Part shown: piece by piece, positions 8,247-16,991 of the stretch
Layout of the letters: the number at the start of each line of letters is the position of its first letter
How positions within the stretch are numbered: position 1 is the first letter of the stretch
Assembly (NCBI GenBank): GCA_030149525.1
Contig: JASBRJ010000385.1
Span: 1-47,409 of the forward strand
Origin: a bacterium
GTDB taxonomy: Bacteria; Vulcanimicrobiota; Xenobia; Xenobiales; JADMJV01
Reading direction: 5' to 3'
DNA: 47,409 bases
Made by a program: the position numbers and the translations under genes
The notes under the pieces: model-generated
Seen by the model: only the letters and a program-made list of their open reading frames with translations
What the model was told of the DNA's origin: nothing
Databases searched by the model: none

Positions 8247-9342
8247 TAAGACGGAAAAAGCGAACCGCTCTGTAGCCGGGTGCCAACCGTGATGGAAGTT
8301 CGATGGATTGGATATCATCGATGGCAGGACAGAACAGGGCATCTAAAGAGCGGACGATAGCCTCGGAAGATTGGCACGACCAGTAGCGGGGGTGGAGAAG
8401 CTTGGATTGGGGAGACTTGGGCGATTGAGCCATCTTAAGCCAAACCGAGAGGGCGTGCTCGAAGTCTCGGAAATGATGGGTAAGTTGGGCCGGATGGGGA
8501 ATGTCGAACAGTCTCACACACATTTCCACCGCCTGCTCTACCAGGACGGCTCGATACCCCGCCACTCTCAGAACCTCCGACCAATCAAAGTCGAGAACTT
8601 CGAGAGCCACCGCCAGATCGAGAAACTGCTTGAGTTTGGGCCAACCGTCTTGAAAGCCGTGAAGAGCTGCGAAAACGAGATTGTCCACATCTCCTAAGCT
8701 CCTCCACGGCGTCAACCCGTCACGCTCGAGAACCTTGCTTCGGCCCCACAGCTCTTCGAACGGCAAAAGATCGACTCCCACCCAGGAAGAGAGAAGTCTC
8801 CAGTGGAGATCCAACTGACCTCGACCTTCAGACGCCACAAGATTCTGGGCTTTCAAGTATTTGAAGAAAGCAAACTCCTGACCCGGCTTCATTTTGCCGG
8901 GGTAAGAGCGGTGCAGACCGTCGGCCTCCAGGACTTCCACGGCCCTTAGGGCGTCCTGGGGTGAGACGAGAAGATCGATATCCCCGAACTCACGGGCTGA
9001 AATATCGCCGTAAAGGGTGAGGGAGAGAGAGAGACCCTTTACGGCCAGGGCCTGGATCCCCGAACTGTTCAAGCTCTTGAGAACACTCTCTTGGAAAGCT
9101 GCCAGGCGCAGGGCTGATGCTGCCGTCTCAAGGCGGTATTGTTGAGCAGGCTGGATACCTTCTCGGGGAGGGTCGTCGGTGATACGAGACCACAAATGAG
9201 GAAAGGTCTGGAGATAGCCACGAATCCCCTGAGCCTGGCAATTCCGAACGAACTGCACTCTGTTGCCTTTGGGATGCAACAGACGAGTCAACTCCAGAAG
9301 TCTTGCCGCGAAGGCCTCATCCCTGAAACTTAGTCCCACCAT
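8191..9342 (-). CDS. nucleotidyltransferase-family protein (NTP_transf_5-like)
   Basis: About 383 residues. The central AVKGLSLSLTLYGD followed by REFGDIDLLVSP is the signature of the uncharacterised nucleotidyltransferase family PF14907, with the two carboxylates of a polymerase-beta-type active site in the GDIDLLV segment. The LDLHWRLL motif about 70 residues later is also typical. The C-terminal half is helical (FAALHGFQDGWPKLKQFLDLAVAL). Such proteins are often found near glycan or peptide biosynthesis genes, but the substrate is unknown. I prefer the ATG at 9342. An upstream ATG at 9408 would add 22 residues of low-complexity basic sequence. It is divergent from the phosphatase gene. Confidence 0.75.
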   Translation of the reverse strand: MVGLSFRDEAFAARLLELTRLLHPKGNRVQFVRNCQAQGIRGYLQTFPHLWSRITDDPPREGIQPAQQYRLETAASALRLAAFQESVLKSLNSSGIQALAVKGLSLSLTLYGDISAREFGDIDLLVSPQDALRAVEVLEADGLHRSYPGKMKPGQEFAFFKYLKAQNLVASEGRGQLDLHWRLLSSWVGVDLLPFEELWGRSKVLERDGLTPWRSLGDVDNLVFAALHGFQDGWPKLKQFLDLAVALEVLDFDWSEVLRVAGYRAVLVEQAVEMCVRLFDIPHPAQLTHHFRDFEHALSVWLKMAQSPKSPQSKLLHPRYWSCQSSEAIVRSLDALFCPAIDDIQSIELPSRLAPGYRAVRFFRLIKKALERRGSSEVLAEKS

Positions 9343-9474
9343 AAGAATTGGGCCGCTTCCGGCGAAACGGACCGTCCACCTTCCTCTCTTTTGAGTACCC
9401 CCCCGCATCTTGCCTATCGGCAGAACAACTCTTACACTCAGTGTGGGTTTATAAGGCCCAAGGAGTTTTTAATC

Positions 9475-10188
9475 TTGCGAACCGCTATTCTCGTGTTTTT
9501 TTTGCTCGTGCTGCCTGTGTTGGGACAACCGACCACCTATCCCGACGGAGATCAGAGAGCCGTCGTCTTGAAAGGGACGAGAAACACCCGTGAACTGGGT
9601 GGACTCCCGGCCGGCGGAGGAACCGTCAAGAAAGGCAGACTGTTTCGTTCCGGCGCACTCTGTTTCGCTTCCAGAGACGACGCCGCCAAGCTGCATGCTC
9701 TGGGTATCCAAACGATTCTTGAACTTCGACTGGATCAGGAGATCGGCAAAGACGGCCCCGATAAGAGCTATCTCGTGGAGAAGATTCCCAACCGACTTCA
9801 CTGGCCCATGGGCAACAGCCACGGTCTGGGGAAGCAAGCCTACCAGTCCTACATGACAGACAATCGAAAATTGTTCCGCGATTTCTTCCGCCTGATGTCC
9901 AAGCCCGAAAGCTATCCCGTTCTTTACCATTGTTCGGCCGGTAAGGACAGAACCGGAATTCTCACCGCCCTTCTCCTGGAGTCCCTGGGGACTCCCAGAG
10001 AGGTGATCACCGACGACTACATCCACAGTCGTCGTATCACACCGAAGCTGAAGGTTGAGGAAGATTGGCTCCAGGTTGTTTACGACGAGATCGATGCCGG
10101 CGGGGGGATTGAGAGCTACCTGAAAAAGATAGGTGTTACTCCCAAAGAGTTGAAGGACGTTCGCAACCTACTGATCCAAAAATCATGA
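9475..10188 (+). CDS. secreted tyrosine-protein phosphatase
   Basis: The HCSAGKDRTG loop (catalytic Cys153, Arg159, numbered from the TTG start) identifies a cysteine-based phosphatase. The upstream NTRELGGLPAGGGTVKKGRLFRSGAL pattern is typical of the Y_phosphatase3 family (PF13350). Initiation at TTG 9475 is favoured because AGGAG at 9461-9465 is 9 nt upstream and the product then starts with a clean signal peptide (MRTAILVFFLLVLPVLG). The frame is open upstream to an ATG at 9391, which would bury the signal. A secreted enzyme of this family probably acts on phosphotyrosine or phosphoinositide substrates in the envelope or outside the cell. It overlaps the next gene by 4 nt (ATGA), so the two are translationally coupled. 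Confidence 0.85.
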   Translation: MRTAILVFFLLVLPVLGQPTTYPDGDQRAVVLKGTRNTRELGGLPAGGGTVKKGRLFRSGALCFASRDDAAKLHALGIQTILELRLDQEIGKDGPDKSYLVEKIPNRLHWPMGNSHGLGKQAYQSYMTDNRKLFRDFFRLMSKPESYPVLYHCSAGKDRTGILTALLLESLGTPREVITDDYIHSRRITPKLKVEEDWLQVVYDEIDAGGGIESYLKKIGVTPKELKDVRNLLIQKS

Positions 10189-11111
10189 GAAAAACTCTAC
10201 TTCTTTGCATAATCCTGCTGGCGCTCCAACAGGTTGCCCCAGCCGACCAGGTGTGGGTGAAAAATCAGCCCTTTCAAGGTGTCGTGAGAGGGTCCGGTAC
10301 GAGTATTCTGGTGGAGTTGCGAAGCATCCTTAAAACGCTGGAAATTCAGGCCGACGATCAGGGTGACACAATCGTTGTGGGCGGCTTCCCTATTCCGGTG
10401 GAGGATATTAACGGAATCAGGATGGTGTTGCTGAGAGATCTGGTAGATGCTGCCGGGTTGAAGATGCACAGCCATCCGGAACTGGGGACGATCGACGTTC
10501 GAGCCGCCAAGGCCGGTGAAGGAAGCCGCGGAGATTGGAGCGGCCAGGCATCGACGACTCAAGCCGGCTCAGAAGACGTGAAAGGGACCAAAACCCTTCT
10601 TGACGGAGACTTTTTTCGTCTAACGATCCCTGCGAATCTGGAGGTTCTGGCCAATCCGCGCTACCTCAAAAGCGAGGAGTCTGCCAACGCCAGAGCCCTG
10701 CCGGTAGAGGCCCTCTATTCTCCCCAACTCAACGCCGAGGTCCTGTGTACGGCACGGAAGCTCAGCGGGGTGAAAGACGGACACTTGCTGCTCGCCGTGA
10801 TTCACGACATAGGGGGCCAGGCGAGTCTTGAGGAGCAGCGAGTTTACGCCGAAGTGGTGCGAGAAAGCGCCACCTCCCAGGGCGCTCAAGCCGTCTCGGA
10901 TATCTCCTCCTCGAGTCTTGCCGGGAAAAGATTCTTCAAATTCTCCTTTCAGGAGCGTGAAGACGGCGTCATGACTCAAAATGAGGTCTACCTCCATTTC
11001 AGCAGCAAGCACAACAAAGCGTTTATGGTCACGATGAAGGCTCCCACGAAGAGCTTCAAAAAGGTCTTTCCACAACTCCGTCTCGTGGTGACGAGCCTCC
11101 AGATCAAATAA
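10185..11111 (+). CDS. secreted protein with copper-amine-oxidase-N-like domain
   Basis: The 308-residue product begins with a signal peptide (MRKTLLLCIILLALQQVAPA). Residues about 21-108 carry the pattern of the copper amine oxidase N-terminal domain used as a cell-surface stalk or wall module in Armatimonadota-like and Gram-positive bacteria: a strand with an extended 'vRGSGTSILVELRSIL' then GGFPIPVEDINGIRMVLLRDLVDAAG. The C-terminal region (140-308) contains FFRLTIPANLEVLANPRYL and ends in LRLVVTSLQIK, resembling a PsbP/DUF1795-like beta sheet; this second assignment is weak. It is translationally coupled to the phosphatase. Confidence 0.65.
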   Translation: MRKTLLLCIILLALQQVAPADQVWVKNQPFQGVVRGSGTSILVELRSILKTLEIQADDQGDTIVVGGFPIPVEDINGIRMVLLRDLVDAAGLKMHSHPELGTIDVRAAKAGEGSRGDWSGQASTTQAGSEDVKGTKTLLDGDFFRLTIPANLEVLANPRYLKSEESANARALPVEALYSPQLNAEVLCTARKLSGVKDGHLLLAVIHDIGGQASLEEQRVYAEVVRESATSQGAQAVSDISSSSLAGKRFFKFSFQEREDGVMTQNEVYLHFSSKHNKAFMVTMKAPTKSFKKVFPQLRLVVTSLQIK

Positions 11112-11214
11112 TCCGTTCAATTAGAGATCAGGGTCGACCGGCGGGGGCGTCCCAGTCTCATCAGGCTTCTCGACGAGCAACTGAGGGAAATTTAGAGCCG
11201 GTTGAGAAGCCGGA

Positions 11215-11703
11215 GTGGTGAAGGATCTTTTGCTCATTATGTCATTTCTACTGTTCTGTCTTAGCAGCGCCCTAGCTCTTCCCAGCTCCGAACAGACAAC
11301 CAGTGGAGGCCGTTACCACGCTTTACGTCTCAACCCGGGTCAAGACCTCAAGGTCGAACTCACCCGCTACATCAAGGAGCACGAGCTGAAAGCCTGTTCC
11401 GTGGTGACCTGTGTCGGCTCTCTCACCGAGGCAAATATTCGTTACGCCAACGAACCCGGAGGCAGTCTGGTGGAAGGCCCCCTGGAAATTGTTAGTTTGA
11501 GCGGATGTGGCGGTCTAGGAAAATGGCATCTCCACCTGTCGGTGGCCGACAAGACCGGATCCATGAAAGGCGGACACCTCATGGACGGCTGCCTGGTCCG
11601 TACGACCGCTGAAATCGTCCTGGTGGAACTGCCGGAACTTCAGTTTGACCGCGTGCACGACCCCGAATCGGGCTACCCTGAGCTGAAGGTTAACCGCCGA
11701 TAG
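11215..11703 (+). CDS. secreted PPC/DUF296-domain protein
   Basis: The 162-residue product has a PPC domain (PF03479) from about residue 33: RYHALRLNPGQDLKVELTRYI, then CSVVTCVGSLTEANIRYA, EGPLEIVSLSG, and the HLHLSVADKTGSMKGGHLMDGCLVRTTAEIVLVEL block with the conserved metal-ligand-like His residues. Known PPC proteins include plant AT-hook DNA-binding factors and stand-alone bacterial cytoplasmic trimers. Here an apparent signal peptide (LLLIMSFLLFCLSSALAL) precedes the domain, pointing to export. The start is uncertain: GTG 11215, GTG 11218 and ATG 11239 are all in frame and give a usable signal peptide. The 3' end overlaps the convergent gene by 14 nt. Confidence 0.75.
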   Translation: MVKDLLLIMSFLLFCLSSALALPSSEQTTSGGRYHALRLNPGQDLKVELTRYIKEHELKACSVVTCVGSLTEANIRYANEPGGSLVEGPLEIVSLSGCGGLGKWHLHLSVADKTGSMKGGHLMDGCLVRTTAEIVLVELPELQFDRVHDPESGYPELKVNRR

Positions 11704-12379
11704 CCGATAGGTTGCGGCGGTCCTTGAAACGGTTGCGCCGGCTGGAGTAGGGTCGACGAGTGGCCGATAGACGGTAAGCCACCTTGAGCGAGAACACCTC
11801 GTCGGGATAGGAACTCGGCGCCTTGGGAAGATCGGACCACTGATGCTGGCCGTAGAGCCACTGGAAGAAAGTCTTCTTCTGCTCAATGGATATTTGGGAC
11901 GTTTGCCAGACTCGACGGAAGAATTTGGTCTGGTGATCTCGTTTTATCCACCCTCGTGACATGAGACTGGCCAGGTTCCAGGCCGGTTCCTCGCTATCGG
12001 GCGAGAAGGCGACATCCTCCAAAACCTCGATGAGCGAGGACCAATCCAGCGGCTTCCAGCCATTTCCGCTACCTCGCAGAGTGAAAGCGATGAAATTCGC
12101 GTACTCCTCGGCGCTCAGACAACCCTCCCGTCGCATCAAAGCTGCGGCCAACAGACCACCGGGAGATGGCTGCAAGAGAGCTGAGCAAGCCTTGAGAAGC
12201 GCATCTTTTTCCACCGCGTCGGTGGTACAAAGGTTGCGCAGAAAGATATCGACGAACTCTTCATCTCCCAAGAGACCCCAATCGATATTGGTAGCCCCCC
12301 ACTCCTCAAGGGTGGTCAGAAAGAGCGAACATAAGCTTGGATGGGCGCGGAACAACTCCATGATTGAAAAATATTCCAA
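11690..12379 (-). CDS. hypothetical protein, mostly helical
   Basis: A 229-residue product with no recognised family. It is rich in helix-forming segments (VEKDALLKACSALLQ, SAEEYANFIAFTLRGSG, SLIEVLEDVAF), has no signal peptide and ends in a strongly basic tail (RLSATRRPYSSRRNRFKDRR). The start TTG 12379 has AGAGGAG about 11 nt upstream. The ATG at 12361 gives a protein six residues shorter and has no such site. It is divergent from the glycosyltransferase-like gene and overlaps the end of the PPC gene. Confidence 0.6.
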   Translation of the reverse strand: MEYFSIMELFRAHPSLCSLFLTTLEEWGATNIDWGLLGDEEFVDIFLRNLCTTDAVEKDALLKACSALLQPSPGGLLAAALMRREGCLSAEEYANFIAFTLRGSGNGWKPLDWSSLIEVLEDVAFSPDSEEPAWNLASLMSRGWIKRDHQTKFFRRVWQTSQISIEQKKTFFQWLYGQHQWSDLPKAPSSYPDEVFSLKVAYRLSATRRPYSSRRNRFKDRRNLSAIGG

Positions 12380-12433
12380 ACTTCAAGTGTCTCCTCTTGG
12401 AGGTGCGAAATTTCTTGGAAAGAAGCGGCCGAG

Positions 12434-14383
12434 GTGAAGCTTGTCACTATCACAACCGGGCTGGAGGAGCTGCAGGAGCTGGTCCCCCTCCTAAGAGATC
12501 TCTATTTTTCGGGGTCCGTGGAGCTGCTGTCTCTGGTCAACACCGAGGCCGAGGCCAAGCTGAACGCCTATCTCAATATTCATCGACGGCTGCGCGAGTA
12601 CGCGTGGCCGCCACCGGCAAGCGACGAACCCCTCAAAGACCAGAAACTTCTCGCAGCAGCGAGAGCTGCCGTGATGGAGGAGCGTCCGGATCTCATCCTT
12701 TGGGGCCGTAGGTCTTTTCTACAAGACGGTCTGAAGGCTTTGTTGAGGGACCAGGGGATTGCCGAATACGTTCTGGGCCAATCCTCTGAGACATCTGTCA
12801 AAGCTATTCTCTCCACCCTTCGAACCTTGGATGTCCAGAGAAAGCCTGTGGCCCCGGGCCTGGTGACGGTGGATGAATTCTTGACCCCACACTGGAGAAA
12901 GCTCGCCCAAACTCTGCGGGAAGGCCCTTGCCTGCTCCACACAACCCCCCATCTGGAGAAGCAGTGCCGTGAAAAACTCCCGGCTATAGATTGGCATACT
13001 CAACCGACCCTTGAGCGTTATCCCCAGGGGCTCTCCTTACTGGAGTCGAGTTTTGCCGAGACCCCGGGATTGAGATTGCAGGAACTCAGGGAGAAATGTG
13101 ACGAGACCTACTCTTTGGAACCGGTCAACTCCCCTATCAGCGGTGCGCGCTTCAATTTTTGCTACCATGATTACGACAACGAGTTTGCCCTTGCCAAGCC
13201 GGACTTTGATCTCAAACAAGCCCTTGGCGAGGGGCACCACACCGTGATCTGGGATGCTCGCTCAGGTCAGGCCGGTAGCCACCACCTCCCCCACCCCGAT
13301 GGTAAGTATCCCGCCTTCTTCACGACTTGGAGCGAGCGGCAACCGCTTTGGTATGAAAAGTATCACTTACCCGAAGGGGAGAAGCTCAAGATCGTCTTCG
13401 CCGACTCTCAGAATGTGGCGGGCTCGGTGCTACATCACGCCGATGCAGTGAACCGGTTCACCTCAAGTGTTGCCTGGGCGGTCACCGATCAGCCCCACCC
13501 CTTCATCGGGCCTCGCGAAGGCGACGAGCATACCCACTACCTCCGAGGAGCGAAGGAACCGAGCCCGGAACTGCGCCGGCTCTTGGAATCAGCCGACTGC
13601 TTCGTGTTCTTCGAAGATGATGATGAGAATTCCGACCACTGGCCCTTTTCGCTGGCTCCTTTCGTGGAGGGAAAAGCGGTGCTCCACCTCTACATCGGAT
13701 TTCGAGTGCATGCCAAAACCCCGTTGATGTGCCGGGCAGGGCGGACCATTCTCACTCCTCTGCCCCACCTGCTTAAGATGTATCCCGAGAGTCACTTCTA
13801 CGCCGGGTTTCCGCCCCGAATTCCGGATAGCGAGGTAGAATCACCGCCTCGCTCCACCGAGGACGGTATATGCCGGTTTCTCCACACCCCGAGCCTTCCT
13901 CATTGGACCACCTCCCGATATCCCTACCATAAAGATACGGAAGCCTTTCTTCGGGTTGCCCGCTCCCTCAAAGCAAAATACAAGGACCGGGTGGAGTTCG
14001 TTCAGGTGGCAGGCTGGGATCACAAAGGGGTGTTGGAGGCCCGCAAGATTTGTGATGTGACCTTCAATCAGTTAAGAGGATTTCACGGGCTCTCAGGGGA
14101 TGAAGCCATGGCTCTCGGCCGAGTCTGCGTGCAATATTTCGACCAACTCAACACCAACCGGCATCGAGAATACTGGGGTTTGGGAGCAGACTTCCCCTGG
14201 CTCAACAGCAACGCTGAGAGTCTGGAAGAAACCTTTTGCAGATTGGTCGAGGATCCTGATTGGCGGAGTCGAGTGGGAGAGAGATCTCGTCACTTCATGA
14301 GGAAATATTTCAGCCCACAGAAGGGAATTTTGCCTCTTCTGTATCACTGTTATCGAGCGGTTAGGGGCGGAACAACTGACTAA
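12434..14383 (+). CDS. glycosyltransferase-like protein (GT-B type C-terminal half)
   Basis: The 649-residue product starts at GTG 12434. The first 220 residues contain a Rossmann-like beginning (KLVTITTGLEELQELVPLLRDLYFSG). The C-terminal 150 residues look like the donor-binding half of a GT-B glycosyltransferase: FLHTPSLPHWTTSRYPYHKDTEAFL, then KAKYKDRVEFVQVAGWDHKGVLEARKICDVTFNQLRGFHGLSGDEAMALGRV, where the late Glu/Gly-rich segment fits the EX7E-like region. It heads a plus-strand cluster with sugar-nucleotide genes, which supports a role in surface glycan assembly. The donor and acceptor cannot be told from sequence. Confidence 0.6.
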   Translation: MKLVTITTGLEELQELVPLLRDLYFSGSVELLSLVNTEAEAKLNAYLNIHRRLREYAWPPPASDEPLKDQKLLAAARAAVMEERPDLILWGRRSFLQDGLKALLRDQGIAEYVLGQSSETSVKAILSTLRTLDVQRKPVAPGLVTVDEFLTPHWRKLAQTLREGPCLLHTTPHLEKQCREKLPAIDWHTQPTLERYPQGLSLLESSFAETPGLRLQELREKCDETYSLEPVNSPISGARFNFCYHDYDNEFALAKPDFDLKQALGEGHHTVIWDARSGQAGSHHLPHPDGKYPAFFTTWSERQPLWYEKYHLPEGEKLKIVFADSQNVAGSVLHHADAVNRFTSSVAWAVTDQPHPFIGPREGDEHTHYLRGAKEPSPELRRLLESADCFVFFEDDDENSDHWPFSLAPFVEGKAVLHLYIGFRVHAKTPLMCRAGRTILTPLPHLLKMYPESHFYAGFPPRIPDSEVESPPRSTEDGICRFLHTPSLPHWTTSRYPYHKDTEAFLRVARSLKAKYKDRVEFVQVAGWDHKGVLEARKICDVTFNQLRGFHGLSGDEAMALGRVCVQYFDQLNTNRHREYWGLGADFPWLNSNAESLEETFCRLVEDPDWRSRVGERSRHFMRKYFSPQKGILPLLYHCYRAVRGGTTD

Positions 14384-14401
14384 TGGAGAGGACCAGGTTT
14401 A

Positions 14402-15247
14402 GTGCAGAGTAGCAGCAACTCAGCAAACGGACAGAGAGCAGACCGAGTACCGGTCAAAGTCGCTGTTATTCCATGTGCAGGCCTGGGAACGCGAATGCTC
14501 CCGCTCACGCGAGTGGTTCCCAAAGAGCTTCTTCCCCTCGGCCCCAAGCCACTTATCGAACACACTCTGGCAGAGCTGGGAGAGGCTGGATTCGAACTGG
14601 CGATCATCGTTCTTCGAACCGGCAAAGAGATCATCAAGCAGCATCTCACCGAGCCTTACCCCTTTCCCGAGCGAGCCCACTCACCAAGTCCTATTCCCAA
14701 CGGTCTGAAGCTGGAGTTCGTGGAACAAGACGACCCCAGAGGCCTGGCCGACGCCTTGAAAATGGCCCTCCCTTTGTTGGAGGGGCGTCCTTTCTTGATG
14801 ATTCTCCCTGATCAGTTGATGATGGGCTCACCCGGCGCCACCGCCCAACTGGTCAGGCACTACACAGGCCAAGACTCCCTCACCTCTATGGTAAACATTC
14901 CCAAGGAAGAGCAAGAGCATTTCGTGGGCTCTCGCGGGGTGGTGGTCGAAGGAGAGGGACCCTGTTACAAGCTGAAAGATCTGCTGGGAGAAACCGGTGT
15001 GCCGGGCCTCTCCGACGGTCGATACTCGGTGCGGGCCTTCGGACGCTCCATCTTTAAGGCCGCTTTCCTGGAATCCATTGAAGACAACTCCGACGAATCG
15101 GAATTTTCGTTGGCTTTCACCAAATATTGCTCCCAAGGCAGTCATGATTGCCTCCTTCTCAACGGTCGGCCCATCGATGTTGGGACTCGAGTTTCTTATC
15201 AGTATTTCTGGAAACAGTGGGAGTCGATCTTGACAGGGGCCATGTGA
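14402..15247 (+). CDS. GalU-like UTP-glucose-1-phosphate uridylyltransferase
   Basis: The 281-residue sugar-phosphate nucleotidyltransferase shows the nucleotide-binding motif AVIPCAGLGTRMLPLTRVVPKELLPLGPKPLIEHTL at residues 21-56, including GLGTR and the KE(L/M)LP signature that favours GalU over RmlA. The middle has FLMILPDQLMM (sugar/metal loop with Asp) and the end contains PIDVGTRVSYQYFWKQW. It would make UDP-glucose or another NDP-sugar for the glycan cluster. The GTG start follows a GGAGAGGA sequence. The stop overlaps the GTG start of the next gene by 4 nt. Confidence 0.75.
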   Translation: MQSSSNSANGQRADRVPVKVAVIPCAGLGTRMLPLTRVVPKELLPLGPKPLIEHTLAELGEAGFELAIIVLRTGKEIIKQHLTEPYPFPERAHSPSPIPNGLKLEFVEQDDPRGLADALKMALPLLEGRPFLMILPDQLMMGSPGATAQLVRHYTGQDSLTSMVNIPKEEQEHFVGSRGVVVEGEGPCYKLKDLLGETGVPGLSDGRYSVRAFGRSIFKAAFLESIEDNSDESEFSLAFTKYCSQGSHDCLLLNGRPIDVGTRVSYQYFWKQWESILTGAM

Positions 15248-15948
15248 CTCGGCTCGTTGTCCTCCAACCCTCCTTTCTTCCCTGGCTCGGCCACCTGGAT
15301 CAGTACGACTGGGCGGATGTTTTCGTTCTCTACGACGACACCCAGTACGACAAAAATGGGTGGCGTAACCGAAACAGAATTCTGACCCCCAACGGGGTCA
15401 ACTGGATCACCGTTCCGGTGAAAACGAAAGGGCTGAACAAACCTCTCAATACCGAGGTGCCGATCAACAATCAGTCCAACTGGCAGAAGAAGATGATCGC
15501 TTCCTTGCGCCAGAGTTACTCGAAGACTCCTTATTTTGGAGACTATTTCAAGGGCCTGGAAGAGATTCTCAGCCGCCCTTACGAGCTTCTCGTCGACCTG
15601 AATATCGACACTCTCCGATGGCTCACCGAGAGCCTGGGAATGCCCTGGAAAGTTGTCCGCTCGTCGGAGTTGGATGTTCCGGGAAGGAAGACCGAAAGAC
15701 TTGTCGCAATTTGCGAAAAATTTAAGGCCACCGATTATCTAACCGGGGACGCCGCCAGAGACTACCTGGACGAACAACAGTTCGAAAATATAGGAGTTAA
15801 GGTTCACTGGCACGGCTACGAACACCCTGTCTACGACCAGGGGAACGACGAATTCGTCCCATATTTATCGGTGGTCGACCTGCTTTTTAGAGAAGGCCCA
15901 AGAAGTCTCGAAATCTTGAGCCGAAGCAAAATGAGGAGTATCGGATGA
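15244..15948 (+). CDS. WbqC-like family protein
   Basis: The 234-residue product starts at GTG 15244 (GTGA overlap with the GalU-like gene) rather than at the upstream in-frame ATG at 15148. It matches the WbqC-like family (PF08889) in the N-terminal LVVLQPSFLPWLGHLDQYDWADVFVLYDD, the KNGWRNRNRI segment and the PVKTKGLNKPLNTEVPINN stretch. Members occur in O-antigen and aminosugar clusters and are thought to act on sugar nucleotides or lipid-linked intermediates, but their reaction is not settled. It is coupled to the following SDR gene by an ATGA overlap. Confidence 0.85.
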   Translation: MTRLVVLQPSFLPWLGHLDQYDWADVFVLYDDTQYDKNGWRNRNRILTPNGVNWITVPVKTKGLNKPLNTEVPINNQSNWQKKMIASLRQSYSKTPYFGDYFKGLEEILSRPYELLVDLNIDTLRWLTESLGMPWKVVRSSELDVPGRKTERLVAICEKFKATDYLTGDAARDYLDEQQFENIGVKVHWHGYEHPVYDQGNDEFVPYLSVVDLLFREGPRSLEILSRSKMRSIG

Positions 15949-16985
15949 AAACGATTCTAGTAACCGGTGGCGCCGGGTTTATCGGCAGCAACTTTGTACG
16001 CTATATTTTGGACAAATATCCTGACTATCGCGTCATAGTTCTGGATATCCTGACCTATGCCGGCAACACCGACAATCTGCCCCAGGACTTGCTCCAGCAA
16101 GCCGACGCGGACAATCCCAGACTATCTTTCTGGTACGGCAATGTGGGCAACGCAAGCCTTGTCAACACGCTTATGGCAGAGTCGGACATGGTCGTGCACT
16201 TTGCGGCTGAAAGCCATGTGACGCGATCGATCTACGACAATAGAATTTTCTTTGAGACCGACGTCATGGGAACGCAAGTGATTGCCAACTCCGTTCTCAA
16301 TCACGCCGACCGAATCGAGAAATTCATCCACATCTCCACATCCGAGGTTTATGGAACCGCCGAGGGGCAAGTTATGGACGAAGAGCACGCGCTCAAACCC
16401 ATGAGCCCCTACGCGAGTGCTAAGGCCGGTGCCGACCGCCTGGTCTACTCTTACTGGGCCACTTACGACATTCCGGCCACCATCATCCGTCCTTTCAACA
16501 ACTACGGACCTTATCAGCACTTGGAGAAGGTCGTCCCTCGTTTCATCACGTCGGCCATCCTGGGTGAGCCCATGACAGTCCATGGTCAGGGTCAAGCGAG
16601 CCGTGACTGGCTTTACGTCAAAGACCACTGTCAAGCTCTGGATAAAGCGCTCCACAAGCAAGGAGACGACCTTAAAGGCGAGGTCATCAACCTCGGCTCC
16701 GGTCGCTCCATCTCAGTTCTTGAGATCGCCGAGAAGATCAAAGAACTCACCAACGCCAGTTCCGAAATCGTTTTCGTCGGCGACCGACCCGGCCAGGTGG
16801 TCAGACACACCAGCAGCACCGAAAAAGCAAAGAGACTGCTGGATTGGTCTGCCGAGACATCTTTCGAGGACGGCCTGCGCAAAACCATCGAGTGGTACGA
16901 AAAAAATCCACGCTGGTGGGAAAAATCTCTCTGGCTCCGCCAGGTGCCTATCCGCACCGCGTCCGGCAAAGTCGAGTACCACTAG
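15945..16985 (+). CDS. RmlB-like SDR nucleotide-sugar dehydratase/epimerase
   Basis: The 346-residue extended SDR has the NAD-binding GGAGFIG at residues 8-14, HFAAESHV, the YASAK Tyr-Lys pair (Tyr156, Lys160) and the RPFNNYGP segment. The N-terminus (MKTILVTGGAGFIGSNFVRYILD, LDILTYAGNTDNL) is very like dTDP-glucose 4,6-dehydratase RmlB. However, the catalytic TDE triad of RmlB reads TSE here (Thr132-Ser133-Glu134), as in GDP-mannose-dehydratase- or LegB-like enzymes. The substrate is therefore uncertain, and no rmlA, rmlC or rmlD lies nearby. It is coupled to the WbqC-like gene. Annotating it simply as rfbB would be premature. Confidence 0.75.
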   Translation: MKTILVTGGAGFIGSNFVRYILDKYPDYRVIVLDILTYAGNTDNLPQDLLQQADADNPRLSFWYGNVGNASLVNTLMAESDMVVHFAAESHVTRSIYDNRIFFETDVMGTQVIANSVLNHADRIEKFIHISTSEVYGTAEGQVMDEEHALKPMSPYASAKAGADRLVYSYWATYDIPATIIRPFNNYGPYQHLEKVVPRFITSAILGEPMTVHGQGQASRDWLYVKDHCQALDKALHKQGDDLKGEVINLGSGRSISVLEIAEKIKELTNASSEIVFVGDRPGQVVRHTSSTEKAKRLLDWSAETSFEDGLRKTIEWYEKNPRWWEKSLWLRQVPIRTASGKVEYH

Positions 16986-16991
16986 GCCACG

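Noticed and set aside
15945-16985. Definite rfbB assignment for the SDR gene
   Set aside because: The TDE catalytic triad reads TSE and no other rml gene is present, so the substrate is open.
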